Assembly (NCBI GenBank): GCA_019671005.1
Contig: CM033745.1
Coordinates: 17,102,921 to 17,166,920 of the forward strand
DNA length: 64,000 bases
Reading direction: 5' to 3'
Origin: Hibiscus mutabilis
Lineage: Eukaryota; Streptophyta; Magnoliopsida; Malvales; Malvaceae
Shown here: in pieces, positions 1-11,790 of the stretch
Layout of the letters: every line of letters starts with the position of its first letter
Numbering within the stretch: position 1 is the stretch's first letter
Made by a program: the position numbers and the translations under genes
The notes under the pieces: model-generated
Database searches by the model: none
What the model was told of the DNA's origin: nothing
Seen by the model: the letters and a program-made list of their open reading frames with translations, nothing else

Positions 1-1744
1 ACAGTTGCTTTTTAATAAATGCCACTAAATTCATAAACCTTAAACCATAAAAAATAATTAATCTTATAAACTAGTAACCTTAAACTACACCTTACACCCT
101 AACCCATTACTACTAAGTCACAAATCATAAACTATAAACCTTAAAGCCATAAATATTCGTCCCTTAAACCCGTAAACTTGAAGATAAATATTTGTCCCTT
201 AAAGCCATAAATATTTTTGGGTAAATATGAAATATAGAAACTTGCATGATTCAGGACTCCTTGGTCTCTACACAATTACAATGGGCATGCCTATATTATC
301 AATGGTATTTACTTTGCTTGCTGTATGTACTGGCTATCGAATCCCGTCCAGGTTCAGGTGAGAAGCACCTAACCGTTAAAGACTGTCGAAGCTATTGATT
401 TGCAGTGGAATTATCACAATAATTGTAAAGCCATTAAGCAAACCAACTGTGAGTGGTTATTCACGTGCATGTTTCAGAATTCGTTGGTCTCTACACCCCA
501 CAATGTCCTACAAGCATATACATAGTATTTTGATTACTTGTTTATTTTTGTCGGAATGTAAGATTACATGTTTGGTTGAGGGAATATAAGATTGCTTAAT
601 CCCAATACAAACTTTGTATTGTCCTTGTGATATATTTTATTTTTAACAAGTTAGACTTTAAACCTAAACCCTAAATTATGAGCTTGAGGCTCTGTATAGG
701 CGATTCTAACGTCAGGCATGGTAGGGTACCCCATTAATTATACTTATCATATTAGGAATATATTCCTCATATTTCAAAGCACGATTGAAATAATAAACTG
801 AATAATAAATTTGCATAAAATCAAGAATAAAATGTTAAGTGTCATCGCTGAAAAATGCCTTCGCAGTCAAACGACGAGTTGCGAACTTTGGCACATGGTT
901 TTGAACTTTCCATTTCATACCTAAAATGTAACATGTATTCCTAATGCTTTCAGTTTAAGTTTTCCTTCACTTAGAGACTCTGCTCGTATAAATTGCACCT
1001 TGATCTTTTCATGTTCCATTTTATTTGATCAAATTTTGTAGTATAAGTTAGGGCAGTTTAAACCTACATTTATGCCTAATGTTCATGTTCCACTTTATGT
1101 TAAGGCCTAAAAATGGATTCTTATAAGTATTTATATGTTTTGAAGTAAGTTAGAAAAAATTATAGGGTTTGGACTAAATTATAAAATTTAAAAATAAATA
1201 TGGGTCAATTACAATAAAATATAATTTTATGGACTAAATTGAACTGAAATAACATCTAAATTTTATAATAGTTAATTGTAGAAATTAAAAATAAATGTGG
1301 TTCAGTATTGGGGGTTTTAATCAGCCATTAAGCATTAATGGGGAAACGATGTTTGGAACATGTCTATGGGCAATTTTATATTAAAAACCCATCTTAAATA
1401 TTTATTTTCAAAAATAACCCCCAAATATGCCATGTTAGAACACCTCGCGTCATGAATCTCTGACCTCGCATCCGGAATCTCTGGCCTCTCGAGGTCCAAT
1501 GACATGTCAAATCTACGGCCTCGGGTGTTTATATGTACCAAAACCCATAATAGTAGGTTTGAAACTAGTTTGGCATTTCTGGTCCCCGGTCCGAACTATC
1601 TTTTTCGTTGTAATAGAAAGTTTGCTATAAATCAAACCCGACAGATGCATTTTGAATTTCAAATTACATGTGTTCCCAACATGAAAGTGTTTTCAAAGTC
1701 AGTTTGGAATCTCTGTGACCCGTTCCTATACGTTAGCCGCAGAT

Positions 1745-2345
1745 AAGTCTTTTCAATGGTTGCATTAGGCAGAACAGTTTGAATATAAGTCTTAGAAAGA
1801 AGTTCTAAAACCGATTAGCAATGTTCAAAATGACTACACTATAAACTTGTTCGGTTTAAGTATAATGAACATTGTTCCCAAACATTGTAACGAGTACCAA
1901 AACAAGTTTAAATATAAGCACTGAAAACAAAGGACCATATCCCTGTAAAAATATTTTTTCTTATTGTAAATTAATATTAAAATCTGGGTTCGATATTCTT
2001 GCTTCTATTATAAATAGGACTCCCTTGGATTCATAGTCTCATACCCGATAGCAATTCTTTCCTTTGTAGTCTTCGTCTCTATGGCATTATATATGTGGTT
2101 ACTGGCCATAGGCTTCAGTTTATAGATCTTGGAGGAGTGGTGATTTATTTTTAAGGTCCATAGTCGAAAAAATTGTATTTGAAAATTGGGTTTTCGCTCG
2201 TCCTCAATGGTTAGGTGCGTCTCACTTGAACCTAGACGGGGTTCGATAGCAAGGACATACATAAAAAAAGTTATTTCAAAGGCTATGATTAGCCATTTGT
2301 TGTGATGAACAATAACAAACATAGTATTTGGAAAACCTTGTTATA
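1745..2345 (+). repeat. duplicated promoter-like module, copy 1
   Basis: This segment shares an ordered series of blocks with 2957-3500. The blocks are a CAATGGTTGCATT word followed by GGCAGAACA, an ACAAAGGACCATATCCC block, a CTATTATAAATAGGACTCC block containing a TATA-box-like word near 2009-2016, and a TCTTCGTCT pyrimidine-rich leader. Divergence is substantial, so the duplication is old. No long ORF follows. Confidence 0.5.
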
Positions 2346-2956
2346 CTACACGGTGCCATAAATGTAACAGTTTATTGGGATACGTTACGTACCGAAACAA
2401 GGAAGGTGTAATTTAATTTGGCGTGTTCAGTACATTTGAAAAATTCATGTTCTCAATATAAACGAGTCTTTTCACTGATAATTTCTCTCTATGCTATTTG
2501 CCATCCATTCCTTCCATCTTAACCATTAATGTTTTGCAATTAATATTTTGAATTTGATATGGTAATCTTCACTCGATTTAATATGATCTTTGGTTATTAA
2601 TTTTTTTAAATATAGAATGCATCTAAAATATAGCATTTACCTGCTTGTATCTTTTCAGTGGTTGGTTCCCATATTGAACGTCTACATATACAGTCTCAAA
2701 CTTTTATCATAAACCTAAATTATTATATTTTTCACTAACGATATACGTTAAATTGTCGATGCACACGTATCCAAACACATATTCAGTGGTTTGAACTACG
2801 TAAAATTTGATGTTCCCGCCAAAAAATGACTTCTCAGTTCTAATGTCAAAAGATTTCGAAGTAAAATATTTTAATATTATTTGGTATATTCAATAAAAAT
2901 TACATATTGTCAGTTCAATGAAATAATTTCAAAAGACGCATGTTCCCACTAAATAC

Positions 2957-3500
2957 ACGTCTTTTCAATGTCTTGTCAATGGTTGCATTGGGCAGAACAT
3001 CTTGAATATAAGTTTAATAATTCAGTTCGGCAACCGGTTAACAAATTTCGAAACCCAGACTTCTAACTAAAATTTTAATCTGCATTGTAAAAAATTTTGG
3101 TTTATTTATAACGAAATGTGTACCGAAGTAGGTTTATATATAAGGAATGCAAACAAAGGACCATATCCCCGTCAAAATCTTTTTTCTATTATAAATATAT
3201 CCTAAATGCAGGGTTCTATTTTCTTGTTTCTATTATAAATAGGACTCCTTTTAATATGTCAAACCCTCATTACCAATTATTTCCTTTGTTGTCTTCGTCT
3301 GTAAAGCATTTATATGTGAGGTTTATATTTTTATTGGAGGTGATGGCAACTATCCAAAGACTTCATTGTGTTAATCCTAGAGGAATGGTCGTTGTTTTTA
3401 GGTTTTTCTTGTCGACAAACAATGGTATTTGAAAGACTTTTATTAGCCAATTTGTGGGGATGAATAGTCACAAAGATAGTATTTGGCAGAACCTTGTTTC
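2957..3500 (+). repeat. duplicated promoter-like module, copy 2
   Basis: Second copy of the module at 1745-2345, with the same block order: GGCAGAACA, ACAAAGGACCATATCCC, TATTATAAATAGGACTCC near 3230-3247, and a TCTTCGTCT leader. An open frame follows from about 3255 but shows no recognised domain. The two copies lie about 1.2 kb apart in direct orientation. Confidence 0.5.
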
Positions 3501-4924
3501 CTTGGTAGGGAGATATAAACAAATTCTATGTTTGTTGTTGTTTGGAACTACATTAGGAGACCAAGGTTGAAGATTTCCGATGGTGTTTGGTGTTTGGAAA
3601 TACATCAGGAGACGACATCAAGGGGTGATGCGTGTTTATCAAGCTTGTTCGTGTCGACAAACAATGATATTTGAAAGGCTATGAGTAGCCATTTTGAAAG
3701 GGTGTTCCTTTCTCACTTGTGGCCATGGTCGCAAGAAGACATGCGGCACCAGATGATAGGCTCTGAAATTTCTTGTTCCATGTGCAGCCTGGTACTATAG
3801 GGAAATAATATTTGTCTCACTTTAAAGGGCTGAATGTTTTTTCGTCTGAAATGTTTTGATTTCTTAAGATGAAATCCTTAAGAATCTCATAACAATATTG
3901 GTGTCTGAAATGTTATTATTCCGTTAGTTGAAATCTGTAAGAATGTTTTGCCCCCTTAAAAGGCTGAAAGTTTGAATGACATTTTCTTATTTCGTTATGA
4001 ATCGAGTATTCATATTAACAAATTGTGGGTTGATTCTGAAGAAAAATATACCACACCATGGCTAAATTGAAAAAAAAATCACCATCATTACTTTATTGTA
4101 CAAAATTAGGATGATGGAAAATAAATGTGATTCTTTTTCATCCATAAGCACAAATCTTGTAAAACCTAAATGACATCCCTCAACCTAGTCAACTTCATAG
4201 TTCCTGCTCCCGCTCTGTCTTTAACACTATTTAGGTGTCAAAATTAATCTATACAATGTGTTTTATTAAAAAAAATTATATTCTACTCAAGTTTTTAATC
4301 TATGAATAATTTGTAATTACTTTTACTGATTATTTTTATATTGTGAAAGGTTAAATTTTTGCTCAATTTATATTTTAATTTATCAAAATAATTAATTAAT
4401 TAAGAAATAAAAAAAGATGGTAGGGGAAAATGATATGATGTGAGTTTTTCTTTAAATAAAAAAAATAAAAAATAAAATGATTTGGTGTTGCTACAGAACC
4501 ACACCAAATATGGTGTCAAGATTGGAGATGCCCATTGTTGAAGTTTAGGTTACAAGTGCAACGTACCGAAACCCATTTATACATGGTTTCGAAACTCGGT
4601 AAACTTTATGGTTCCCGCTCCCGCTCTGTCTTTCCAGTGGTAATACTAAACGGGCCACATGTATGATCAGTAAAACATTAGGTCCAAGAACGCGCTAGTC
4701 ATAAATTAATTTGGCACATCAATTCATATCAAAATACGTATGTTACCAATATAAACGAGTCTTTTCGGTTGCCAGTTTCCCCAAATTACTCTAGTCTCCT
4801 GGCTTTCCATCCTTCCATGATATTTTCCTTTTAAATACAACACAACTGCACAAGGAAATATACCGGGAAACCTTGACTTCCCTGCACATCCTTGACTCAT
4901 CTTCCCTATCCTTATTGAGAAATC

Positions 4925-5254
4925 ATGGTCCAACGAAACATAGTAACTCGTCGCAGCAACCAGCTTCATCGAATGGTGAGGAACCCTAGTCTGCCATATT
5001 CTCTTTCTCTTTTACCGTATTCTGAATCAAATACGGCAACCTTTGGTGATACGATCAGATGACTCTCCTAACGGGTCCAAGTCATGAAGGTATTGAGAAA
5101 ACTAGATGAAGTAGGCACTTTGTTAGCTCAGGACTTCCATTCACTACCAACTAAACTCCTTCTACCCGCACCTGCCACCACCAGGTCCACCACCACCCCT
5201 AAGAAAAGACAACAACCAGATGATGATGTTGGTGCCACCTCCCACCTTGCGTAG
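4925..5254 (+). other. two short unrecognised ORFs
   Basis: A TTTAAATAC TATA-like word near 4827-4836 and a pyrimidine-rich leader precede an ATG at 4925, which opens a 45-codon frame ending at TGA 5060-5062. A second frame opens at ATG 5084 and ends at TAG 5252-5254 (56 aa). It contains a Pro/Thr/Lys-rich stretch (PAPATTRSTTTPKKR) followed by acidic residues. Together they could be a frameshifted remnant of one protein. I recognise no family, and chance ORFs are possible. Confidence 0.2.
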
Positions 5255-6133
5255 AAACCCACTTTTGGCTGAGAAAAAGGCAAGGGCATCATCATCAGGA
5301 AACCACCTCCCCAGTAACCACCTCCAACCATATTACACCAAAAATATTGCTTGATTATTTGTTTCATTATTTATACTTACCATATTTCGATGATTCTCCT
5401 AAAATTTTAAAGTTGATATTTAAATATGTGTAAACTATTCCCATATATATATATATTTTCTTTTTCTTTCATACATTAAATGTTGTCAAAATAGTCATTC
5501 CATATTTGTAATTAATACTCCTTCATTACACCAACTCATTTATAAACAATATTTTCTTCCTTAATTGAGCCTATTAAAGTTACTAAAAATAAAGTTTATT
5601 TCATATTCATATTTCTAAATTTAATAACCTATTACAACATCATTTAGCAAAGTATGTAAAGCAGAAACTGTCTTTTTGTGTTTAAAAAAAGAAAAAAAAA
5701 AGAAACTGTCTTTTGGTGAATCCGACGAGTATCGGAGTCTGCATATACAGTCTCAAACTTCTTTTTGCAAACATGAAATATAATATTGTCTTCTAACGTT
5801 TTAAGTTTAAGTTACCATTTAAAACAATCGAAACTAACATGCATAGGTTCGAACTTATTTATAGATTGAGTTCTCCGCCCTAAACTATCTTCTAAGGTAT
5901 ACTTATAAACGTGTCATAAATGGCATTTAAATAGGACGATAATGTTTCTTTATGGTAGGTTTAAGACTTAAAATATGAACAAAAATCGTCACATTCACGC
6001 TTGATCAATTCTATTTGTAGTTTCAAAACTCAACGACAATTTTAAAATATAATAGTAAATCTTTAATTAGCATAAGTGGCCAATACATAAACATAAAAAA
6101 ACTAATATTACAAGTAGGTGTGGCCAATGCATT
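5255..6133. other. AT-rich intergenic sequence
   Basis: No gene is seen. A short (TA)n tract lies near 5445-5458 and an A/G-rich tract near 5683-5705. Confidence 0.5.
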
Positions 6134-6768
6134 TCAACCCATAATCTTCCTCGCATAGTTTGAAAAGCGTTGGGGATCATTCCTGTAAATCAGAGCAACA
6201 CCCTCACAATTTGGGTGAGGGTCGTTTGGGTTTGGAACAAGTAGCAAACCCAATATACGCGCAAGAATCTCTACAACTCTGATAGTAGGGCTCCAATTTC
6301 CATAGAGGAAGTCCAACCAAATTGCACCAACTTCAGTGTAGTTGGGATGGAAGAAGTCCCCATCAAATTTTAAAGCAACCTACATAAACAGATAACAATA
6401 CTCTTTGAAATGCTTCAGCGTAAAAAAATGAACAACATATAACAACAATCTTAGGATGCTAATTATATAACCTTAGGAGGATTCATAGGGTAATCAGGTG
6501 GGAATAAAATACTAACTTTAAAATTATGCTCTTCATAAGGGCTACCTTCAGGTGCATCCATTTGAAGTCGATAATGATACGGACAGTCGTCGACATCTGT
6601 CATTACTAAAGCAGAATCATGGTAATTATAAAGTGCCTGAAAATAAAAATTTTGCGTATATTACACCGTAATAGAGGGATGTTTACCAGAAAGTATATAA
6701 AGGGATATAAATGGATTCTCTAAGGCATCATGACCAAACTCCATTTGACTACGTGCAAGCAAACCCAT
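6134..6768 (-). pseudogene. E2 ubiquitin-conjugating-like (UBC fold), catalytic Cys replaced by Trp
   Basis: The minus-strand frame runs from ATG 6766-6768 to TGA 6134-6136 with one GT-AG intron (6380-6471, 92 nt). A TATA box lies 65 nt upstream of the ATG. The UBC core is clear: SPYEEHNFKVSILFPPDYP, then NPPKV at the splice junction, HPN, the WSP motif, and VPNPNDPHPN matching the usual DPNPDDPL. The residue eight places after HPN, normally the active-site Cys that carries ubiquitin or a relative as a thioester, is Trp (TGG), so conjugation activity is not expected. A TAA at 6661-6663 interrupts the N-terminal part unless a very short intron removes it. The N-terminal residues do not resemble the usual E2 first helix. 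An ATG at 6601-6603 could give a 125-aa core alone. The reading frame is otherwise open across both exons, so it was a gene recently; a non-catalytic UEV-like product cannot be excluded. The family assignment is confident and the functional status is not. Confidence 0.72.
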
Positions 6769-6832
6769 GTTGATCTCTCAAATTAGATGAAGAAATAAGA
6801 TGAAAATGCTGATTTACAACACAAAGTGGGGG

Positions 6833-6840
6833 TATTTATA
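6833..6840 (-). promoter_or_regulatory. TATA box of the E2-like gene
   Basis: On the minus strand CCTATAAATACCCCC lies 65 nt upstream of the ATG at 6768, followed by a pyrimidine-rich AT leader. Spacing and context fit a plant core promoter. Confidence 0.5.
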
Positions 6841-7356
6841 GGCCAGAATGTGCCGAGCCTTGACTTATTATGGAATTTGTCGCTTCGTTTGGTAGTATTG
6901 ACACACCGTCAACTTCGTTTGGAACTCTTGGACTTTCAACCTAAACTATTACCTTTTGTTCTTACATTTTTAGTTTTAGGTAATTAGTATCGAACATGTA
7001 TTTATGAGTTTTGTATATGATGTTTAACAACTATTTTACATATATAAAAATGCATGGTCCCAATAAGCAAGCATCTTTCCAGTGTTAGTTTCGAATCTCT
7101 GTTACTTGTTTTGATACGTCACCAGCAGATAAGTCTTATTGGTTGTACCATTAGGCAGAATAATGTCTTCTCAGTTTAATTGTCTGATGTTAGTTTAAGT
7201 TCAATTTTTGGTTCCCACCTGAAATTGTCTTCTCAACTATAATAGCCCCAACTACAAATATCCCAATTAAATTCTAACTTTCAACATAAAAGAAAACCTC
7301 AAGGTCCCTCTATCCGCTAAATACATGAAGAAGAAGGAAGATACAAAAGTGGATAG

Positions 7357-7677
7357 ATGAATTTTGTCTCTGAGGCGAATGAAATTTTGAACTGCAGATG
7401 TAGCAAGCCTGCCGTGTTGAAGACATCATGGTCAGATAACAATCTGAGAAGAAGATTTTTTGGGTGTTCTAACCATGGAAAAAGATTTCGAAAACCATGT
7501 AATTTTTTCTAGTGGTATGAACCACCTATGAGTCCGCGTGCACATGTACTTATTCTTGGACTCTTAAGGAAAATCTGGGCCAATGATAAGGGAAGAAGAA
7601 ACGAAAGGATTGCTTGGGTTCTAAGTTATGCAAAATATGCTTTCAATCCAAGCGAAAATGGGGACCAAATCGCATAA
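7357..7677 (+). pseudogene. GRF-type zinc finger protein with one in-frame stop
   Basis: From ATG 7357 the frame is open for 51 codons, meets TAG at 7510-7512, then continues in the same frame to TAA 7675-7677. The zf-GRF signature is present: CRCSKPAVLKTSW, RRRFFGC, then a Cys-x-Phe-Phe, with the stop sitting where the family has a residue before WYEPPM. The downstream RAHVLILGLLRKI also fits the tail seen in plant GRF proteins. GRF domains bind single-stranded nucleic acid in better-studied proteins; small plant GRF proteins of this size are mostly uncharacterised and often lie near transposons. The single stop suggests recent loss. The gene points toward the Ulp1 remnant and away from the E2-like gene. 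Confidence 0.65.
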
Positions 7678-8059
7678 CTCATATTATAAATTTTCCAAAA
7701 ACCCAATTTTGTTAGTCTATAATAAACATCAATAACTATGACTGCATATCGAATGAGTATGATATATTTGTGCACAGATAATGGTTTAGAAATGAACCTG
7801 ATGCATTTCGCTATGGTGTAATAATTCTCGGATGTTTTGCATTCTTTCCCAAGTCATTTCCCTATATCAATTTCTTATGTTCTTTCACATCACGCTGCAG
7901 CGCAAACATGTTCGTGTTTGCTTCATATACACATAGCTGGTATAGCAGCTGCATCCTGTCACATTCTCTAAGTCCCTATACTTAGAAATAAGTAAATATG
8001 TTTGTACAAAATTCTCTTTCATCTTAAGCATTCAACGTTTGATTATAAATGAAACACGA

Positions 8060-9176
8060 TTAATAATCATTCACTTACAATATGCGACAGATCACTAATT
8101 TGGGTACCTGCCTGTATGCTTTTAATCCGTGCAATGACGAGCATACCACTGTCCACTCTATCAAGTTCGACGCGAATCTAGTAATTTAATTACTAATTTC
8201 ATGATAAGAATAAAAGAAATATGGAAAGTTGAATACCCCCGATTCTTTTTTTACTTTAGGACGTTCAAATTTTAGCTTCTCAATGCCATGTTCGGTTTGC
8301 CAAACACCTTAACAAAGTCATCATGCTTAGCAAATTCTGCAAAAGTGCGTACCTAAACAATAATGAAAACATAGTACAAAATATTTTCGTAGACGTTAAT
8401 AACATACAATGCTAACATGGTGACACGGAAAATGGATGCGTTCTCACCATTTTCCTAACTGCTTCCTCCCTACGTTGCCTCCTATTAGTATTTGATAGGT
8501 TATCTAGTATCCAAACTTCCCCACATGCCATATGCAAGAAACACAAGTATCAATACCATAAATCATTCATAGGGATGAATACCTGCAAAATACTTTCTCC
8601 TCAACTAATTAAATTTTACATTATTCTCAAACAAATTAACAACTAAATCCTTTAACTCATTTCTACTTACTATATCAGAGCCATCAAAGTTCCTATAATA
8701 CATCATTGTACCAGCATAAGATTCTACAAATGATGACGTTGTGGCATTTTTTAGTCGTTCCTGAGTACGCAACAATTAATAAAGTTTGTTATTTACAATC
8801 GAAAACAATTTATCAACAATGACCTATGACATAAACAATGTATAAGATAGTAACAAAACGCATACATCAAGAAAACAAGGCATAAAGGCCCAACATTTAA
8901 TTTTTTCCATCGCCTCCTTGCTAGCCTCGCACACGGACACCATATCAATAATCTTGCAAATTTACAAAACAATAATGACCACTTAGCAAAATATGCTCTA
9001 GATGTTTCATATAATTGCAAGCCATACGCGCTAGTTATTACACTGACCATCTTGTCGGGCTTTTCATTAGGTTGTAACATATCAATTTCTCTAATAGTGC
9101 AATAAATATTGTCGAATTCAATGACCACATTATAGTCACTAATTTTGTCCGGGTTGACCCGTTCTTTATTTTGCAA
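8060..9176 (-). pseudogene. Ulp1-like (peptidase C48) transposon gene remnant, C-terminal part
   Basis: Minus-strand fragments in order resemble the peptidase end of plant Ulp1-type transposon proteins. A piece at 9020-9160 contains SDYNVVIEFDNI and REIDMLQPNEKPDKMV. A piece near 8860-8960 contains KEAMEKIKCWAFMPCFLD. A piece near 8460-8590 contains VFIPMNDLWY followed by a stop and then GEVWILDNLSNTNRR, matching the segment that in active enzymes carries the catalytic His (HWYL-like). That His is not present here. A later piece near 8290-8350 contains AEFAKHDDFVKVFG. Frames are broken by stops and I could not find the catalytic Asp and Cys region, so the gene is dead. It is probably the 3' part of the gene whose 5' exons lie at 12.66-14.96 kb. 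Confidence 0.5.
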
Positions 9177-9179
9177 TGA

Positions 9180-11790
9180 TGGGTATATATATATAATAAA
9201 ACAATGATGCTAAATGGTTGTATTATATGTATTGGGCTCATATGTGTTATTATATATATACTAAGAAGGTGTCACTAGTATGTGATTATTATATGTATGG
9301 TTATTAACTATTTAGGCATGAATATATGTGTGTGTGTGTGTGTTTATCAATATTATCATGATTGCATGTATATTATATGTATGTGTTGCTCGCATGTATT
9401 GATATTTGAATGTATTATGTGTAGTATGTATTAATGTTTGTGTATTATAAGTACATTTGTGTATGTGTACATAAGTTGGTACGTATATGTTAGTAGTGGT
9501 ATTAGTTAGTATTATTGTTATTTAAGATTAAAAGCAAAAAAACAGATCATAATTAAAATAGAATAAACCCAATAGTATGTTATTAAGTTTAAGTCCATTA
9601 CAATAAAAGCCCAAAAATTATTATTACATATTATTAGATGCCCCATTAGGCCCTAAACCAAAAAACCCTAATCTGATCCATTCTCTCTTTGTTGGTGCGG
9701 AGCCAAAGGAGAGTCGTTGGATCAAATCTGATCCAACGGTCTAGATGCAACCGAGAGTGGCTGCTCATCTTCCTCACGAGCACGTGCTCCCCACGACCAT
9801 GATCGTTCGGCTCCCACGCGCTAGACCCTTCGTCTTTCCCGACCACGTGGCCCCGTCGCCAAAAATCCCACTCACATTGTCCTTTCACCGGCTCTCCACC
9901 CACCATGCAAGGCTGAGAAACAATAAAAATGTTAGAAGCTAATCCTAGGCATCATCAACAGTTTTTTCAATTAATGTTTGCTTAAGATTGTAAACAAAAA
10001 AATCAAATATAAGATGGTAATCAAACATTTTTATAACCCTAAGTTTTTCGGACGGGGGAAATATTCAGAATCAATACAAACAACAAAAGAAAGGCCTTTC
10101 AAGGTATCTATTTCTTTCTTTTTCAGTTCAAAATATAATATGCATATATAAAAAAACAACAAAGAGTTTAGGGTTTTACCCTCGTCCCGCCGTGTTTCCC
10201 TCGCTGGTAATAAGCCTCGCAGTCTTTCGAGACCGTCTGATGGTGAACCGATGAGGAGATAAACGCCGGAGAGTGGTTTTAGAGTGGGGTTTTGAGCCCT
10301 AGATCTCTTTTTTGGTTCGATCTTTTAGGAAAACGGTGGCTACCGGCCGAAAACTGGGTATAATTCCCACATTTTTAGAGGGTTTGGGGGTGTTATAAAA
10401 AATGGCTAAAAGAGGGCCGAGTTTCGGCTAATGGGGGGTTTATAGAGTTATAACATTTTAAAAATGGGTTAATTGCATTTTAAGAACCTCCGCCCTAAAA
10501 TAATCACGCCTGCGGTCCTTTTGCATGGTCCAATTACAACTTTAGTCCCTCTGTGTGGGATGATTAAGATGGAGAGCCATTCTGTCTTTGTAAACTACAC
10601 CCCTGGTCCCTGAAACTTTACGAAATCTTGCAATTTCATCCCCGCTTTTACTTTTAATTTGGCTCGCAACTTTGAGTTTTCGTATAATTTGACCCCTTAA
10701 CAGTATTAAACCCCTTGTCTTTTCCTTTTAATCATGCATATTCAATTTTCAGCTTTGTGATTTAATTTTAGTCTTTTATTTTGTTGATATTATTGTTGTT
10801 CTTATTTTAATGTAGTGGATTTACATGATTTATTGGTAGAATGTGGATATTGTATGTTTTATGATTTATATGTGATATGTCTTGTATATGTCACACATGG
10901 TATAATATAGTAGGGTTTGTAATATAAAAAAGGGGTTTATAATATAGTTTGCCCATCTTTGTACTCGATATATGATATCTTATTATAACATGTGTATGAT
11001 ATGGTTCGTTTTTTTAAATTATATGTGGTGTTTATATGTGACATGCATTTATAATTGTGATCCATATGACTTATGATATTTTAATTGCATTCTTAATTAA
11101 TCTAAGCCGTAAAAAGGAGGTATTTATTAATTCCAATATTTGCTTCGTAACAGTCTGAGCTTAAAAGATGATGACCAAATATTCGGATTAATCCTTACCA
11201 TCCCGAGGTAAATGGATTAAGAATTGACAAAATCATCACATCATACTTAATTGCTTGCATTATGCATAAAGGTGACGTACGGAAGTCAAACCATAAATTA
11301 ACATGGCAGTCAGGCTTATTCGATGTCGGTTTAATCTATGGTTCGATATATCGTCAACCTTATTAATTAAATGTCCAATTAATTTGAATCCACCAATTCG
11401 ATAAAGCTCATGCAGTTAAGGTTAATTTTCATTTAAGAACTCCGAATTGAATTCAATATAAATTTCAATGATTTTCATCCTTTTAAAAGCAACAAATATT
11501 TTGGTATCGATTTTCGGGCGTGATGGGGGTGCTAATCCTTCCCCACGCATAACCAACTCTCGAACCATTTCATAAAAAATCTTTGGTTTCTTATGGTGTT
11601 TGGCCTACCTTACCCAAGTGGTAGGTGGCGACTCCAAGTTTTCATCGTTTTCAAAAAAATTTAAGGTTTTTCAAAAGAAATCCCCATTCTTTTAAAAGGT
11701 TTTCAATGATTTAAGGGGATAGTTCATAGCGCCGAATTCATGTACGATCCACATGATTGTCCTTAAAAAAAGGGTCGCCACACACATAGC
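9180..11790. mobile_element. LTR-like non-coding insertion (solo LTR or fragment)
   Basis: This stretch lacks coding potential and separates the Ulp1-like C-terminal remnant from its probable upstream exons. It has locally GC-rich segments (9.7-9.9 and 10.1-10.4 kb). Toward its right end a block with CTTACCCAAGTGG and GGTGGCGACTCC resembles the ends of long Ty3-gypsy LTRs in dicots. A sequence ending GGGTCGCCACACA near 11770-11783 could be the LTR edge, and a TGATGGG near 9178 the other. I found no clean target-site duplication, so the boundaries are provisional. A (TG)n run lies near 9326-9343. Confidence 0.35.

Larger units (their letters stand above)
1..4700. other. gene-poor transposon-derived DNA
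   Basis: No convincing coding sequence is visible. The first 700 bases carry degenerate AAACCCTAAA-like words without tandem periodicity. From about 1.6 kb a loosely repeated pattern appears in which GTTCCC is followed 10-20 bases later by a TCTTTTCA-like word (near 1671, 2813, 2942, 4203 and 4612). Two related promoter-like modules, listed separately, lie at 1.75-2.35 and 2.96-3.50 kb. The short open frames here are not supported by any motif I recognise. I read the stretch as old transposon sequence. Confidence 0.5.

Noticed and set aside
30..190. Telomere-like AAACCCTAAA words near the window start
   Set aside because: The words are scattered and degenerate with no tandem 7-bp periodicity, and neighbouring DNA is ordinary intergenic sequence.
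6637..6686. 50-nt GT-AG intron removing the TAA in the E2-like gene
   Set aside because: It is shorter than normal plant introns and would shift the frame to an immediate stop; an in-frame nonsense codon is simpler.
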